This document shows, one piece after another, positions 1 through 9,555 of a stretch of DNA of 64,000 nt. A model generated the notes under the pieces. It saw only the letters and a list, made by a program, of their open reading frames with translations, was not told the DNA's origin and made no database searches. Position numbers and translations under genes: made by a program. Within the stretch, counting starts at the first letter, position 1. Each line of letters starts with the position of its first letter. The stretch comes from Spirochaetota bacterium (lineage in GTDB: Bacteria > Spirochaetota > Spirochaetia > Treponematales > UBA12059): the NCBI GenBank assembly GCA_022703505.1, contig JAKLDN010000007.1:163933-227932 (forward strand), in the 5' to 3' direction.

Positions 1-327
1 AAATTTCCTTTAAACGCTTGTACTGTAATTACCAAAACAAGACTAGTTAATACTCTTGCATCTCATGCGTCTACGACCACTCAGGTAAACTTAGAAGCTT
101 CATTTTTTAAATTATCTTTTAGAAAGTTTTTTATTCTGACAGGACGTTTTCTTGTGAGAAAGATAAAGAAGAGATTTGGCATATACTAAGCGGCCACTTA
201 CTATTATTACCAAAAACTAAGAGGAATGAGTCATTTCTCCTTTACTCAGTACTTTTATTCTCGTATCAATTTGTAATCAAATCTTTGTATACAAAGAAAT
301 CTTCCAAATCTCTATTGGAGGAGCAAG
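1..327. other. AT-rich leader upstream of rfbA, no gene seen
   Basis: No convincing reading frame is seen. The stretch is much more AT-rich than the genes that follow. A possible sigma70-like pair is TTTACT at 241 and TATCAA at 264 with 17 bp between them, four of six matches each, so it is weak. A 12-bp palindrome (TTTGTATACAAA) lies at about 285-296. It probably carries the promoter region of the rhamnose operon or the end of a preceding low-GC segment. Confidence 0.4.
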
Positions 328-1206
328 ATGAAAGGTCTCATTCTCGCGGGTGGGACTGCAACGCGCTTGTTCCCGGCGACAAGGTCGGTTTCCAAGCAAA
401 TGCTGCCGGTCTTCGACAAGCCGATGATCTACTATCCCCTGTCCACGCTGATGCTGGCGGGAATCCGGGAAGTCCTGGTGATTTCCACCCCCCGGGATGT
501 TCCCCACTTCCGGGACCTTCTGGGGGACGGTTCCCGTCTGGGGATGCGCTTTGAATACGCGGTCCAGGATAAGCCGAGGGGCCTGGCGGACGCGTTTATC
601 GTGGGGGAGCGGTTCATCGGTCGGGACCAGAGTGCCTTGGTGTTGGGAGACAATGTTTTTTACGGCCAGGGGTTTACGGCCATGCTCGAGAGAGCCGCCG
701 GCCGTGAGACCGGAGCTACCATCTTCGGGTATCCCGTAAAGGACCCTTCGTCTTTCGGTGTCGTGGAGTTCGACAAATCCGGTAAGGCGATATCGATCGA
801 AGAGAAACCCGCAGTGCCCAAATCCCACTACGCGGTCCCGGGCCTGTATTTTTACGATACCGACGTGGTCGAAATCGCCAAATCCGTCCAGCCATCCGCC
901 CGGGGAGAAATCGAGATTACGAGCGTTAACAATGAATACCTTGGGCGAGGAGATCTGTATGTGGAGCGGCTGGGTCGAGGCTTCGCATGGCTCGATACCG
1001 GGAGTCCTGCCACTCTCCTCGAAGCCTCCAACTTCGTGGAGACCGTCCAGCGTCGTCAGGGGCTCTACATTGCATGCATCGAGGAAATAGCCTTTCAGCG
1101 AGGCTGGATAGGCGCCCGGGAGCTCGTGTCCGCCGCGGAAGAAATGGGAAAGACGGATTATTCGGCCTACCTCCGCTATTTGGCCGAGGAAACCCCATGG
1201 GCATAG
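328..1206 (+). CDS. rfbA: Glucose-1-phosphate thymidylyltransferase RfbA/RmlA
   Basis: Cytoplasmic enzyme joining dTTP and glucose-1-phosphate to give dTDP-glucose, the first step to dTDP-L-rhamnose. The 292-residue length is normal. The nucleotide-binding signature is near the N-terminus (GGTATRL, then [12 protein letters not shown]), where the usual GGxGTRL glycine is alanine. [10 protein letters not shown] at about 108-117 holds the metal-binding Asp, and EEKP and WLDTGS follow in the expected order. A GGAGG ribosome site lies a few bases before the ATG. The stop overlaps the start of rfbC, so rfbA-C-D-B read as one operon. Its GC content is clearly lower than that of genes after 3.7 kb. 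Confidence 0.96.
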   Translation: MKGLILAGGTATRLFPATRSVSKQMLPVFDKPMIYYPLSTLMLAGIREVLVISTPRDVPHFRDLLGDGSRLGMRFEYAVQDKPRGLADAFIVGERFIGRDQSALVLGDNVFYGQGFTAMLERAAGRETGATIFGYPVKDPSSFGVVEFDKSGKAISIEEKPAVPKSHYAVPGLYFYDTDVVEIAKSVQPSARGEIEITSVNNEYLGRGDLYVERLGRGFAWLDTGSPATLLEASNFVETVQRRQGLYIACIEEIAFQRGWIGARELVSAAEEMGKTDYSAYLRYLAEETPWA

Positions 1207-1733
1207 AAGTCAAGCAGTGCCCGATCCCGGGCTTGCTGGAAATTCAGCCCCGAATCTTCGGCGATTCAAGGGGGTACTTCTTCGAATCCTGGTCGGCGCG
1301 GGATTACGAGGCGGCGGGAATACGAACTCGGTTTGTGCAGGACAACGAGTCCTTCTCTTGTCGTGGGGTCCTTCGGGGTCTCCATTTCCAAAAAGATCGT
1401 CCCCAGGGGAAACTTGTTCGCGCCGTACGCGGGGAAATCTTTGATGTGGCCGTGGATATCCGGCCGGAATCTCCGAACAGGTATAGGTGGCATTCGGTGA
1501 TCCTGTCGGGAGATCGGCACAATCTATTTTATATCCCACCCGGCTTCGCCCATGGTTTCCTAGTGCTTTCCGAGACGGCGATATTTTCCTACAAGTGCAC
1601 GGACTTCTACTTCCCGGAGGATGAGGGCGGTTTGGCATGGGATGACCCAAAACTGGATATAGCCTGGCCTTCTTTGGGCATGGAGTACATTCTGTCCGAG
1701 AAGGATCGTAGAAACCCGAGGCTGCCGATATGA
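1197..1733 (+). CDS. rfbC: dTDP-4-dehydrorhamnose 3,5-epimerase RfbC/RmlC
   Basis: Third enzyme of dTDP-L-rhamnose synthesis, epimerising C3 and C5 of dTDP-4-keto-6-deoxyglucose. The frame is open further upstream, but homology starts at the ATG at 1197 ([12 protein letters not shown]), which overlaps the last codons of rfbA by 10 bp. The product is 178 residues. Family motifs are visible: [22 protein letters not shown] with the active-site His, and PPGFAHGF. The stop overlaps the rfbD start in an ATGA, which implies translational coupling. Confidence 0.95.
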   Translation: MGIEVKQCPIPGLLEIQPRIFGDSRGYFFESWSARDYEAAGIRTRFVQDNESFSCRGVLRGLHFQKDRPQGKLVRAVRGEIFDVAVDIRPESPNRYRWHSVILSGDRHNLFYIPPGFAHGFLVLSETAIFSYKCTDFYFPEDEGGLAWDDPKLDIAWPSLGMEYILSEKDRRNPRLPI

Positions 1734-2608
1734 TCTGGGTAGTCGGCGACAAGGGAATGTTGGGACAGGAGATTGGCGGACTCCTGAAGGTTGAGGGGTT
1801 GAAGTGGGTCGGGAGCGACCGGGAAGTGGATTTTCTGGATCCTGTCGCGCTCCGGGAGTTTGCGAAAGAGAACTCTCCCTCCCATATCGTCAATTGTGCC
1901 GCGTATACGGCGGTGGATCGTGCCGAGGACGAGGAGGCTCTAGCGCTCAGGCTGAATGCCGAAGGACCGGAAAACCTGGCGAAGCTTTCGGTGGATTTCG
2001 GGGCGAGACTCATTCACATATCCACGGATTATGTTTTTTCGGGAGACTCCTCCGTTCCCTATACGGAATCGGAACCTGTCAACCCCTCGGGCGCGTACGG
2101 GCGTACCAAGGCGGAGGGCGAGCGACGGATTCTCGCTGTCGCGCCGGATGCCATAATCATTCGAACCGCTTGGCTCTATGGTCGCCACGGCCCGAATTTT
2201 GTATCGACCATGATTCGTTTAATGAAGGAACGGGATTCCCTGGGTGTTGTGGCTGATCAAAGAGGTTCTCCCACCTGGGCCCGGGATTTGGCGGCTGCGA
2301 TTCTCCAAATCGTATCAATTGCGGAATTCCCGTCCGGTATTTACCATTACACGAATGAAGGGGAGACCACCTGGCATGAATTCGCCGTGGAGATCCAGAA
2401 GCAAGGATTGGAGATGGGAATCCTAAACCGTAGCTGTCCGATTCGAGCTTTGCGCACGGAAGAGTACCCGACACGCGCAAAACGGCCTAGATACTCAGTA
2501 CTCGATAAAAGCAAGATTCGCTCTTTCGGAGTATACGTTCCCGAGTGGAGGAGAAGTCTTTATTCGTACTTGAGCCAATTAACCATGGAAAATGAAAGGA
2601 GTCGGTAA
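1730..2608 (+). CDS. rfbD: dTDP-4-dehydrorhamnose reductase RfbD/RmlD
   Basis: Last step of dTDP-L-rhamnose synthesis, the NAD(P)H-dependent reduction of the 4-keto group. It is a 292-residue short-chain dehydrogenase of the extended type. The Rossmann glycine motif is at about 6-12 (GDKGMLG), NCAAYTAVDRAE is the usual family segment, ISTDYVFSG carries the catalytic Ser/Thr, and YGRTK supplies the YxxxK pair. It is coupled to rfbC by a 4-bp overlap and followed by rfbB after 2 bp. Confidence 0.95.
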   Translation: MIWVVGDKGMLGQEIGGLLKVEGLKWVGSDREVDFLDPVALREFAKENSPSHIVNCAAYTAVDRAEDEEALALRLNAEGPENLAKLSVDFGARLIHISTDYVFSGDSSVPYTESEPVNPSGAYGRTKAEGERRILAVAPDAIIIRTAWLYGRHGPNFVSTMIRLMKERDSLGVVADQRGSPTWARDLAAAILQIVSIAEFPSGIYHYTNEGETTWHEFAVEIQKQGLEMGILNRSCPIRALRTEEYPTRAKRPRYSVLDKSKIRSFGVYVPEWRRSLYSYLSQLTMENERSR

Positions 2609-2610
2609 AC

Positions 2611-3678
2611 ATGCGTACATTCCAGAATCTGTTGGTAACCGGTGGCGCAGGTTTTATCGGGGTAAATTTCATACGATACCTTTTCCGGGAAACGGATTTT
2701 CAAGGAAGGATCATTAACCTGGATTGCTTGACGTATGCGGGTAATCCTGCCAGTCTATCAGCTGTACTTGATTCATCGGGAGACCGTTACATTTTCGTAC
2801 ATGGGGACATCCGGGATCGAGCGGTAGTCGATAAGGTGATAAAAGACTATTTCGTCGATGGAATAGTCCATTTTGCCGCGGAAAGCCACGTAGATCGTTC
2901 CATTCTCGGCCCGGAAGCATTCATAACTACGAATGTCATTGGGACCTTTACCCTGCTGGAAGCGGCCCGGCATGCCTGGAAAGATCGGGAAGATGTCCTT
3001 TTTCATCACATCAGCACGGATGAAGTTTTCGGCTCACTGGGAGATGAGGGGTATTTCACGGAAAACACGCCGTATGATCCCCGGTCACCGTACTCGGCTT
3101 CCAAGGCGGGAAGCGATCATCTGGTTCGAGCGTATCATCATACCTACGGATTGCCTGTCACCTTGTCGAATTGCTCGAACAACTACGGTCCCTACCAGTT
3201 TCCCGAGAAGCTGATACCCTTGATGATTCTGAACATGCTTGAGGATAAGCCTCTTCCCGTATACGGGGATGGCAGGAACATCCGGGATTGGCTGTATGTG
3301 GCGGATCATGCCGCAGCTATTTGGAAGATCATGCAATCCGCGGAACTCGGAAACTCCTATAACGTTGGCGGAGAAAATGAATGGGAAAACATCCGCCTGC
3401 TGGAAAAATTGATCGACATTGTTGCGATGAAGATCGGCAAACCTGCGGAAGCTATCCGCTCCAAGATAACCTATGTGAAAGACAGGCCGGGTCACGATCG
3501 GAGATACGCGATTGATTGTTCACGGCTCAAGAAGGACCTTGGATGGAACCAATCCGTAACCTTCGATCAAGGTCTGGAATTGACGGTCGACTGGTACCTG
3601 TCGAATCCCGATTGGGTAAACTCCGTCCGGAGCGGGGAGTACCGGTCTTGGCTGGAGCGGAATTACAGCAAGCGGTAA
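2611..3678 (+). CDS. rfbB: dTDP-glucose 4,6-dehydratase RfbB/RmlB
   Basis: Second enzyme of the rhamnose route, turning dTDP-glucose into the 4-keto-6-deoxy sugar with a bound NAD+. At 355 residues it has the usual length. Visible motifs are GGAGFIG at about 10-16, HFAAESHVDRS, the STDEVFG segment with the dehydratase Asp-Glu pair, and YSASKAGSDHLV with the catalytic YxxxK. It closes the four-gene rhamnose operon. About 70 bp later the sequence changes sharply to high GC, suggesting a junction between acquired blocks. Confidence 0.96.
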   Translation: MRTFQNLLVTGGAGFIGVNFIRYLFRETDFQGRIINLDCLTYAGNPASLSAVLDSSGDRYIFVHGDIRDRAVVDKVIKDYFVDGIVHFAAESHVDRSILGPEAFITTNVIGTFTLLEAARHAWKDREDVLFHHISTDEVFGSLGDEGYFTENTPYDPRSPYSASKAGSDHLVRAYHHTYGLPVTLSNCSNNYGPYQFPEKLIPLMILNMLEDKPLPVYGDGRNIRDWLYVADHAAAIWKIMQSAELGNSYNVGGENEWENIRLLEKLIDIVAMKIGKPAEAIRSKITYVKDRPGHDRRYAIDCSRLKKDLGWNQSVTFDQGLELTVDWYLSNPDWVNSVRSGEYRSWLERNYSKR

Positions 3679-3751
3679 AACTCTTTCCATGCATTGCTAT
3701 TCATAATTACACAAGCATGAGTTGAAATTCTTGCCGGAAAGGTCATTCAGC

Positions 3752-4849
3752 ATGCATACTCTCACACTCGCCCTGATCGGCTGCGGCCGGATCAGCCACA
3801 AGCACATCGAGGCGGCCGTCAAGAACGTGGACCGTCTCCGGCTCGTCGCCTGCTGCGACCCCAAGCTCGACCGGGCCGAGGCCAAGGCCGCGGAATACCG
3901 AAAGGCTTTTCCGGACGCCAAGGTCGCGGTCTACGCGGACTATCGGGAGATGCTCGCCAAGGAGCGGCCCGACCTCTGCGCGATCGCGACGGAGTCCGGG
4001 TACCACCCCCGGATCTCGATGGACTGCTCCGCGGCGGGGGCCCACGTGGTCTGCGAGAAGCCCATGGCCCTGTCCACCGCGGACGCGGACGCCATGATCG
4101 CGGCGGCCCGGAAGGCTGGCCGGACCCTCTCGGTCTGCTTCCAGAACCGCTTCAACGCCCCGGTCCAACGGACCCGGACGGCCCTGGAGGCCGGGCGCTT
4201 CGGCCGCATGCTCCACGGCATGGTCCAGGTCCGGTGGAACCGCAACGAGGCCTACTACGCCGAGGCTCCCTGGCGCGGCACCTGGGACCTGGACGGGGGC
4301 ACCCTCATGAACCAGTGCACCCACGGCATCGACCTTCTCCAGTGGATGATGGGCGAGGACGCCGTCCGCGTCCAGGCGGCCACCCGCCGTTTCCTCCGGC
4401 CCATCGAGGCGGAGGACTTCGGCGCCGCGGTGGTGGAGTTCGCCTCCGGGGCGGTGGGGATCATCGAGGGGACCGCGGATATCTACCCCACGAACCTGAA
4501 CGAGACCCTTTCCCTCTTCGGCCAGACCGGGAGCGTGGTGATCGGGGGCCTGGCGGTGAACAAGATCGAGACCTGGCGCTTCGCGGACGCCGCCGTCGCG
4601 GGGGACCCGGAGGATAAGGTCGTGAACCCCGCGGAGAAGGACCCCCCCTCGGTCTACGGCTTCGGACACTCGGCCCTGTACGCGGACGTCCTCTCGGCGA
4701 TCGAGTCCGGCCGGGAGCCCCTGGTCTCCGGGGAGAAGGGCCGCAAGGCGCTGGAGATCATCCTGGCGATCTACAAGAGCCAGAAGACCGGCAAGGCCGT
4801 GGACCTGCCGTGCGAGTTTTCTACTGTGGAAATGAAGGGCGTTTTCTGA
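3752..4849 (+). CDS. Gfo/Idh/MocA oxidoreductase, WbpB/WlbA-like
   Basis: Predicted NAD-dependent oxidation of C3 of UDP-GlcNAcA, the second step to UDP-GlcNAc3NAcA. The Rossmann motif (LIGCGRISHKH) starts at residue 6, the EKP motif (CEKPMALS) is near residue 100, and the HGIDLLQWMMG helix is typical of Gfo/Idh proteins. I chose the ATG at 3752 after a GGAAAGG site; a TTG at 3722 is an alternative. The function comes mainly from context: WbpE-, WbpD- and WbpA-like genes follow, and a WbpI-like epimerase lies at 11.9 kb. GC is near 70%, unlike the rfb genes. Confidence 0.82.
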   Translation: MHTLTLALIGCGRISHKHIEAAVKNVDRLRLVACCDPKLDRAEAKAAEYRKAFPDAKVAVYADYREMLAKERPDLCAIATESGYHPRISMDCSAAGAHVVCEKPMALSTADADAMIAAARKAGRTLSVCFQNRFNAPVQRTRTALEAGRFGRMLHGMVQVRWNRNEAYYAEAPWRGTWDLDGGTLMNQCTHGIDLLQWMMGEDAVRVQAATRRFLRPIEAEDFGAAVVEFASGAVGIIEGTADIYPTNLNETLSLFGQTGSVVIGGLAVNKIETWRFADAAVAGDPEDKVVNPAEKDPPSVYGFGHSALYADVLSAIESGREPLVSGEKGRKALEIILAIYKSQKTGKAVDLPCEFSTVEMKGVF

Positions 4850-4857
4850 GGAAGAGG

Positions 4858-4891
4858 GACAGGATAACAGAATATACAGGATGGACAGGAT
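4858..4891. repeat. Left arm of GACAGGAT element 1, before the GxxExxY gene
   Basis: Four near-repeats of the form (GA)ACAGGAT lie in tandem directly before the GxxExxY gene. The complementary arm lies at 5258-5291, so the pair brackets the gene. Seven further elements with the same arms but no gene lie elsewhere in the window. Confidence 0.8.
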
Positions 4892-4896
4892 CAAGA

Positions 4897-5313
4897 ATGA
4901 TCAAGGATGAGGTATCGGAGCGAATCATCGGTTGTGCTTTTCAAGTGTATAATATTCTGGGATCCGGATTCCTGGAAAGTGTCTATAAAAAAGCCTTGGT
5001 GATTGAACTAACAAAAGCCGGTCTTACGGTAGAGGAAGAAACACCGATCACGGTCACCTATAAAGGACAAATCGTAGGATGGTTTAATGCTGATCTTATA
5101 GTCGAAAAGAAGATCATCCTTGAACTGAAAGCGATAGATGTTCTGGCCAAGACTCATGAGATCCAGCTTGTGAATTATCTGAAGGCCACAGGTATCCCTG
5201 TGGGGCTTTTAATTAATTTCGGGACAACCGGAATTCAGATCAAACGGAAGTACAAAGATCCTGTCGATCCTGACCATCCTGGTATCCTGTCCAAGGAAGA
5301 GGAATCCCAATGA
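4897..5313 (+). CDS. GxxExxY family protein (PDDEXK_3-type nuclease fold)
   Basis: A 138-residue protein recognisable by ERIIGCAFQVYNILGSGFLESVYKKAL, which contains the name-giving G-x2-E-x2-Y. After that come a DLIVEKKIILELKA segment resembling the D...ExK core of PD-(D/E)XK nucleases and a NYLKATGIPVGLLINFG strand. The biochemical role of this family is not established to my knowledge. The gene sits exactly between two arms of the GACAGGAT palindrome, and its last codons are encoded by the right arm. Its stop overlaps the start of the next gene (ATGA). Codon use is more AT-rich than its neighbours. It looks like an insertion between two sugar-pathway genes. Confidence 0.85.
   Translation: MIKDEVSERIIGCAFQVYNILGSGFLESVYKKALVIELTKAGLTVEEETPITVTYKGQIVGWFNADLIVEKKIILELKAIDVLAKTHEIQLVNYLKATGIPVGLLINFGTTGIQIKRKYKDPVDPDHPGILSKEEESQ
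5258..5291. repeat. Right arm of GACAGGAT element 1
   Basis: Four ATCCTG(T) repeats in tandem, the reverse complement of the arm at 4858-4891. It lies inside the 3' end of the GxxExxY gene and codes its last residues (DPVDPDHPGILS). Confidence 0.8.
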
Positions 5314-6425
5314 CCGTACCGTTCTACACATCCACCCGCGAGTACGCCGCGCGGAAGGACGAGTTCGACGCCGCCGTGCGCTCCGTGATGGAGCGCGGGG
5401 ACTTCATCCTGGGCTCAGAGGTCGCGGAGTTCGAGCGCGAGGCCGCCGCCTGGCTGGGCGCGAAGTACGCCGTGGGCGTGGCCTCGGGTTCCGACGCCCT
5501 GGTGATCGCCGCGGACCTCCTGGGCTTCCGGGACGGGGCCGAGGTGCTCACCCCCACGTTCACGTTCTTCGCCTCCACTTCCTGCGTGTCGCGCCTGGGC
5601 GGCAAGCCGGTGCTGGTGGACCTGGACGCGGAGACCCTGAACATGGATCTCCGGGACGCTGAGCGGCGCATGTCCAAGGCCACCAAGGGCATCATCCCCG
5701 TGCACCTCTTCCTACAGCCCACGCCGATGCAGCCGGTGATGGACCTGGCGCGGAAGCGCGGCCTGCGGGTCCTGGAGGACGCCGCCGAGGCCTGGGGCAT
5801 GGACTGCCTCGTGGACGGATCGTGGCGCAAGGCGGGCACGGTCGGCGAGATCGGCATCTACTCCTTCTTCCCCACCAAGACCCTGGGGGCCTACGGGGAC
5901 GCGGGGCTCATGGTCACCGACGACGAGGAACTGTACAAGAAAATCAAGAGCTACCGGGTCCACGGGAGCTCCGTGAAGTACCACCACGACTACGTGGGGT
6001 ACAACTCCCGGCTGGACACCCTCCAGGCGGCGATCTTGCGGGTGAAGATGCGGACCACCGACGCGGCCGTCGCGGCCCGCGCCCGACACGGGGCGCACTA
6101 CACGGAGCGACTGTCCCGAGTCCCGGGGCTCCGCCTGCCCAAGATCCTTCCGGGCGGGAAGCCCGTGTACTACGTGTTCAACATCTTTGCGCCCCGCCGG
6201 GACGAACTCGCGGCCTTCCTCAAGGAGAAGGGGATCGGCACCTCGATCTACTACCCCATCCCCCTGCACCTGCAGAAATGTTTCCAGAATCTAGGGTACA
6301 AAAAGGGCGACTTCCCGAACGCAGAGCGGGCCTGCGGGGAAGTCCTGGCTCTGCCCATCTTCCCGGAACTCACGGACGACGAAGTCGACTACGTTTGCGA
6401 CCAGATAGAGGCGTTTTATCGCTAA
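5310..6425 (+). CDS. DegT/DnrJ/EryC1 aminotransferase, WbpE/WlbC-like
   Basis: PLP enzyme predicted to transfer an amino group from glutamate to C3 of the 3-keto UDP-GlcNAcA made by the WbpB-like enzyme. At 371 residues it has normal length. GSDALVIAADLL near residue 60 is the phosphate-binding region, EDAAEAWG carries the Asp that contacts the pyridine nitrogen, and FFPTKTLGAYGDAGLM contains the Schiff-base Lys. A GAGGA site precedes the ATG, which overlaps the upstream stop by 4 bp. The WbpD-like acetyltransferase follows after palindromic element 2. Confidence 0.88.
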   Translation: MTVPFYTSTREYAARKDEFDAAVRSVMERGDFILGSEVAEFEREAAAWLGAKYAVGVASGSDALVIAADLLGFRDGAEVLTPTFTFFASTSCVSRLGGKPVLVDLDAETLNMDLRDAERRMSKATKGIIPVHLFLQPTPMQPVMDLARKRGLRVLEDAAEAWGMDCLVDGSWRKAGTVGEIGIYSFFPTKTLGAYGDAGLMVTDDEELYKKIKSYRVHGSSVKYHHDYVGYNSRLDTLQAAILRVKMRTTDAAVAARARHGAHYTERLSRVPGLRLPKILPGGKPVYYVFNIFAPRRDELAAFLKEKGIGTSIYYPIPLHLQKCFQNLGYKKGDFPNAERACGEVLALPIFPELTDDEVDYVCDQIEAFYR

Positions 6426-6428
6426 TAT

Positions 6429-6534
6429 GGACAGGATGAACAGGATGGAGACCGGATGAACAGGATAGGGCAATATTCGCTCATCCTCATGATTCCATCT
6501 TGTTCATCCTTTTCAACATCCTGTACATCCTGTC
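6429..6534. repeat. GACAGGAT palindromic element 2
   Basis: About 105 bp. The left side has GGACAGGATGAACAGGAT-type repeats and the right side their complements (ATCCTGTACATCCTGTC). It has no gene and could fold into a long imperfect hairpin in the mRNA between the aminotransferase and acetyltransferase genes. Confidence 0.8.
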
Positions 6535-6553
6535 TGATTTCTCGGGAGAACTC

Positions 6554-7117
6554 ATGAGCGACTACTTTGTACATGAATCGTCCTATGTCGACGAGGGGGC
6601 GGTGATCGGGGAGGGGACCAAGGTCTGGCACTTCACCCATGTGATGCCCGGGGCGCGGATCGGGAAGAAGTGTGTCCTGGGGCAGAACGTGAATGTCGGG
6701 AGCAAGGCCGTCCTGGGGGATCGGGTGAAGGTCCAGAACAACGTCTCCCTCTACGACGACGTGGTCCTGGAGGATGACGTCTTCTGCGGCCCCTCCTGCG
6801 TGTTCACCAACGTCATCAATCCCCGGTCCTTCGTGGAGCGCAAGCATGAGTACCTGCGGACGCTGGTGAAGAAAGGCGCCTCCATCGGTGCCAACGCCAC
6901 CATCGTGTGCGGCGTGACCCTGGGGGAGTACTGCTTCGTGGGGGCCGGCAGCGTGGTGACCAAGGACGTGCCCGCCTACGCCCTGGTGCACGGAAACCCG
7001 GCCCGGGTCCGGGGCTGGATGTGCCAGTGCGGCGTCAAGCTGGGGGAAGACCTGGTCTGCCCCGAATGCGGGAAAAAATACAAGAAGGCAGGACCCGGAT
7101 TAATATTAGAAGAATAG
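6554..7117 (+). CDS. UDP-amino-sugar N-acetyltransferase, WbpD/WlbB-like
   Basis: Left-handed beta-helix acetyltransferase predicted to acetylate the 3-amino group of UDP-GlcNAc3NA. The hexapeptide pattern is clear ([28 protein letters not shown] and later turns), with the family segment [33 protein letters not shown] start at the ATG at 6554 after GGGAG, giving 187 residues; the frame is open from 6500. A short zinc-ribbon-like tail (MCQCG...CPECG) follows the helix, which not all family members have. Confidence 0.88.
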   Translation: MSDYFVHESSYVDEGAVIGEGTKVWHFTHVMPGARIGKKCVLGQNVNVGSKAVLGDRVKVQNNVSLYDDVVLEDDVFCGPSCVFTNVINPRSFVERKHEYLRTLVKKGASIGANATIVCGVTLGEYCFVGAGSVVTKDVPAYALVHGNPARVRGWMCQCGVKLGEDLVCPECGKKYKKAGPGLILEE

Positions 7118-7210
7118 ACAGGATAACAGGATTTCCAGGATGAACAAGATCACTGTTTGGTGATCCCATAATTAATCCTGTACATCCTGACAATCCTGTT
7201 ATCCTGTCTT
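7117..7210. repeat. GACAGGAT palindromic element 3
   Basis: A 94-bp palindrome. The left arm reads AGACAGGATAACAGGAT and the right arm is its complement. The centre is a perfect small hairpin, GATCAC-TGTTTG-GTGATC. It lies between two pathway genes on the same strand, so it is transcribed. Confidence 0.85.
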
Positions 7211-7232
7211 ATTTCCAATTTTGGGAGAATGC

Positions 7233-8552
7233 ATGAACTACTATGATTCTATTCTGAAGAAGATCTCCGACAGGTCCGTCGTGGTCGGCGTCATCGGCCT
7301 GGGCTACGTGGGTCTGCCCCTGGCGGTGGCCTTCGCGCGCAAGGGCGTGACGGTCCTGGGCTTCGAGAAGAGCGGGAAGAAGGCGGAATCCGTCAACGCC
7401 GGCAGGAACTACATCGGCGACATTAAGGACGAGGAGTTGGCCGGGGTCGTGAAGGCCGGCAAGCTCTCGGCGACCACGGACTTTTCCCGCATCCGGGAGT
7501 GCGACGCCGCGATCATCTGCGTGCCCACGCCCCTGGACAAGTTCAAGAAGCCCGACATGAGCTTCATCGAGGCCTCCTGCGTGGACATCGGCAGGAACAT
7601 GAAGGCCGGCACTTTCGTTTCCCTGGAGAGCACCACATACCCGACTACCACCGAGGACTTCATGAAGCCCATCTTGGAGCGGGAGTCCGGGTTGAAGGAG
7701 GGAGCGGACTTCTGGCTCTGCTTCAGCCCCGAGCGGGTGGATCCGGGCAACAAGGACTACAAGACCGACAACACCCCCAAGGTCGTGGGCGCCCTGGGCG
7801 AGCAGGCCCGCCAGATCGCACTGGCCCTGTACGGGATCGCGATCCAGCACCTCCACGCCGTCAGCTCACCCCGGGCCGCGGAGATGGTCAAGATCCTGGA
7901 GAACACCTATCGCCTGGTGAACATCTCCCTTATCAACGAACTGGCCCTGCTTTCGGGCAAGATGGACATCAACATCTGGGAGGTCATCGAGGCGGCCAAG
8001 ACCAAGCCCTACGGGTTCCAGGCCTTCTATCCCGGTCCCGGGATCGGCGGCCACTGCATCCCCCTGGACCCCTTCTACCTGGAGTACATCGCCAAGGGCT
8101 TCAACTTCGATCTGACCATGATCAACACGGCCGGCAATATCAACAACCTCATGCCCTACCGGATGATGAACAAGATCGCCTTCGCCCTGAACCGGCACAA
8201 AAAAGCCCTGAACGGCTCCACGATTCTTTTCCTGGGGGTGGCCTACAAGCCGGACATCGACGATCCCCGGGAGAGTCCGGCTCTCCTGGTGATGGAGGCG
8301 GTGGCCAAGAAGGGCGCCAGGGTCCTCTACCACGACCCGTACATACCCGAGGTGACCGACGACCACGGTAAGACCTGGAAGGGCGTGGAGTTGACGGACG
8401 AAATCCTGTCCTCCGCGGACTGCGTGGTCTTCACCACGAATCATGCCTGCTTCGATGTTGAGCGCATCGTGGAGAAGGCCGGGTTGGTGGTGGATACCCG
8501 AAACGCGGTCAAGCGGGTGCACATCGAGGACGGGAAGGTGTTCAAGCTGTGA
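7233..8552 (+). CDS. UDP-GlcNAc 6-dehydrogenase, WbpA-like
   Basis: Predicted four-electron NAD oxidation of UDP-GlcNAc to UDP-GlcNAcA, the first step of the ManNAc3NAcA route. The product from the ATG at 7233 is 439 residues. [14 protein letters not shown] near the N-terminus is the NAD-binding motif, [11 protein letters not shown] is typical, and the catalytic Cys lies in [31 protein letters not shown] marks the C-terminal UDP-binding domain. GGGAG lies 5 bp before the ATG; a TTG at 7221 is less likely. The pathway genes are not in reaction order, and this first enzyme is encoded fourth. Confidence 0.92.
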   Translation: MNYYDSILKKISDRSVVVGVIGLGYVGLPLAVAFARKGVTVLGFEKSGKKAESVNAGRNYIGDIKDEELAGVVKAGKLSATTDFSRIRECDAAIICVPTPLDKFKKPDMSFIEASCVDIGRNMKAGTFVSLESTTYPTTTEDFMKPILERESGLKEGADFWLCFSPERVDPGNKDYKTDNTPKVVGALGEQARQIALALYGIAIQHLHAVSSPRAAEMVKILENTYRLVNISLINELALLSGKMDINIWEVIEAAKTKPYGFQAFYPGPGIGGHCIPLDPFYLEYIAKGFNFDLTMINTAGNINNLMPYRMMNKIAFALNRHKKALNGSTILFLGVAYKPDIDDPRESPALLVMEAVAKKGARVLYHDPYIPEVTDDHGKTWKGVELTDEILSSADCVVFTTNHACFDVERIVEKAGLVVDTRNAVKRVHIEDGKVFKL

Positions 8553-8559
8553 GGATTAC

Positions 8560-9546
8560 ATGGAATACGATTTAGTATCCATAATCATACCGGTCTACAA
8601 CGGATCGAATTATCTTTCGGAAGCCATCGAGAGCGTCGTAAATCAGACCTACCGGGAAGTGGAGATCCTTGTGATCAATGACGGCTCCACGGACGATGGG
8701 GCTACCCGGCGAATCGCGTAGGGGTTCGAGGAAGTCAGATATTTCGAGAAGAAGAATGGGGGGGTAGCGTCCGCTTTGAATTTCGGGATAGAGCGGATGC
8801 AGGAAAAATTCTTCTCCTGGTTGAGCCATGACGATCTATATTATCCGGACAAGATCGAGAAACAGGTCGCGTTCTACTATACGCTGGGCATCGAAAAGGC
8901 GATCATTTATTCCCACGAAGATCAAATTGACGGCCAGGGCAGAATCATTAAACGGACCCGGCCCTTCAAGAAGAGCGCCGAACCGTTGCCGTATACGTTG
9001 CTTTATAAAAGATTCATCGGCGGTTGTTCCCTGTTGATTCCGAGCCACGCATTCTCGAGCGTTGGATGGTTCAACGAAAGCCTGAAAACTGTCCAGGACT
9101 ATGATCTTTGGTTCAGGATGTTAAAAAAAGGATATTCGTTCATGTATTGTCCAATCGCCTCGGATCAATCCCGCAGACATCCGAACCAAGACTCAAAGAC
9201 GAAAAAAGATCTACACAAGAAAGAAGCGGATTTTCTCTTGCTACGGACATTGATCAGCCTGCCCAAGGATATGTGGCTAACCAACCAAAAGAACAGGATA
9301 AAAGCAGTCGCAAAGCTATACCTTCATTATTTGCTACAGGGGCACATTCTCGCCGCGAACTATATAAGAGCCAAAGTGCTACCGGCAATGGAAACAGGAT
9401 GTGGATCGTTTCGTTTTAGTATGTTTTATCTTTGGCTTCCGATGCTTTTTTCTTCATGGGTTTTCAAAAAAGGCATGGTCAAGCTCGAGAAGACGTTCAA
9501 GAAACTGCAACTTCGATTTAGAAGATGCTTTCGATTTATCGATTAG
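8560..9546 (+). pseudogene. Family 2 glycosyltransferase interrupted by an in-frame stop
   Basis: The reading frame from the ATG at 8560 begins as a GT-A glycosyltransferase ([20 protein letters not shown], then NDGSTDDG). It hits a TAG at 8719-8721 and continues in the same frame with NGGVASALNFGIERM and WLSHDDLYYPDKIEKQ, which normally follow. Only one codon is wrong and no bases need adding or removing. The full protein would be 328 residues, presumably adding a sugar to the lipid-linked glycan. It may be a recent pseudogene, a sequencing error or a readthrough site. A re-start at the ATG at 8776 would lack the nucleotide-binding half. Confidence 0.85.
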
Positions 9547-9555
9547 GGGGCGACT

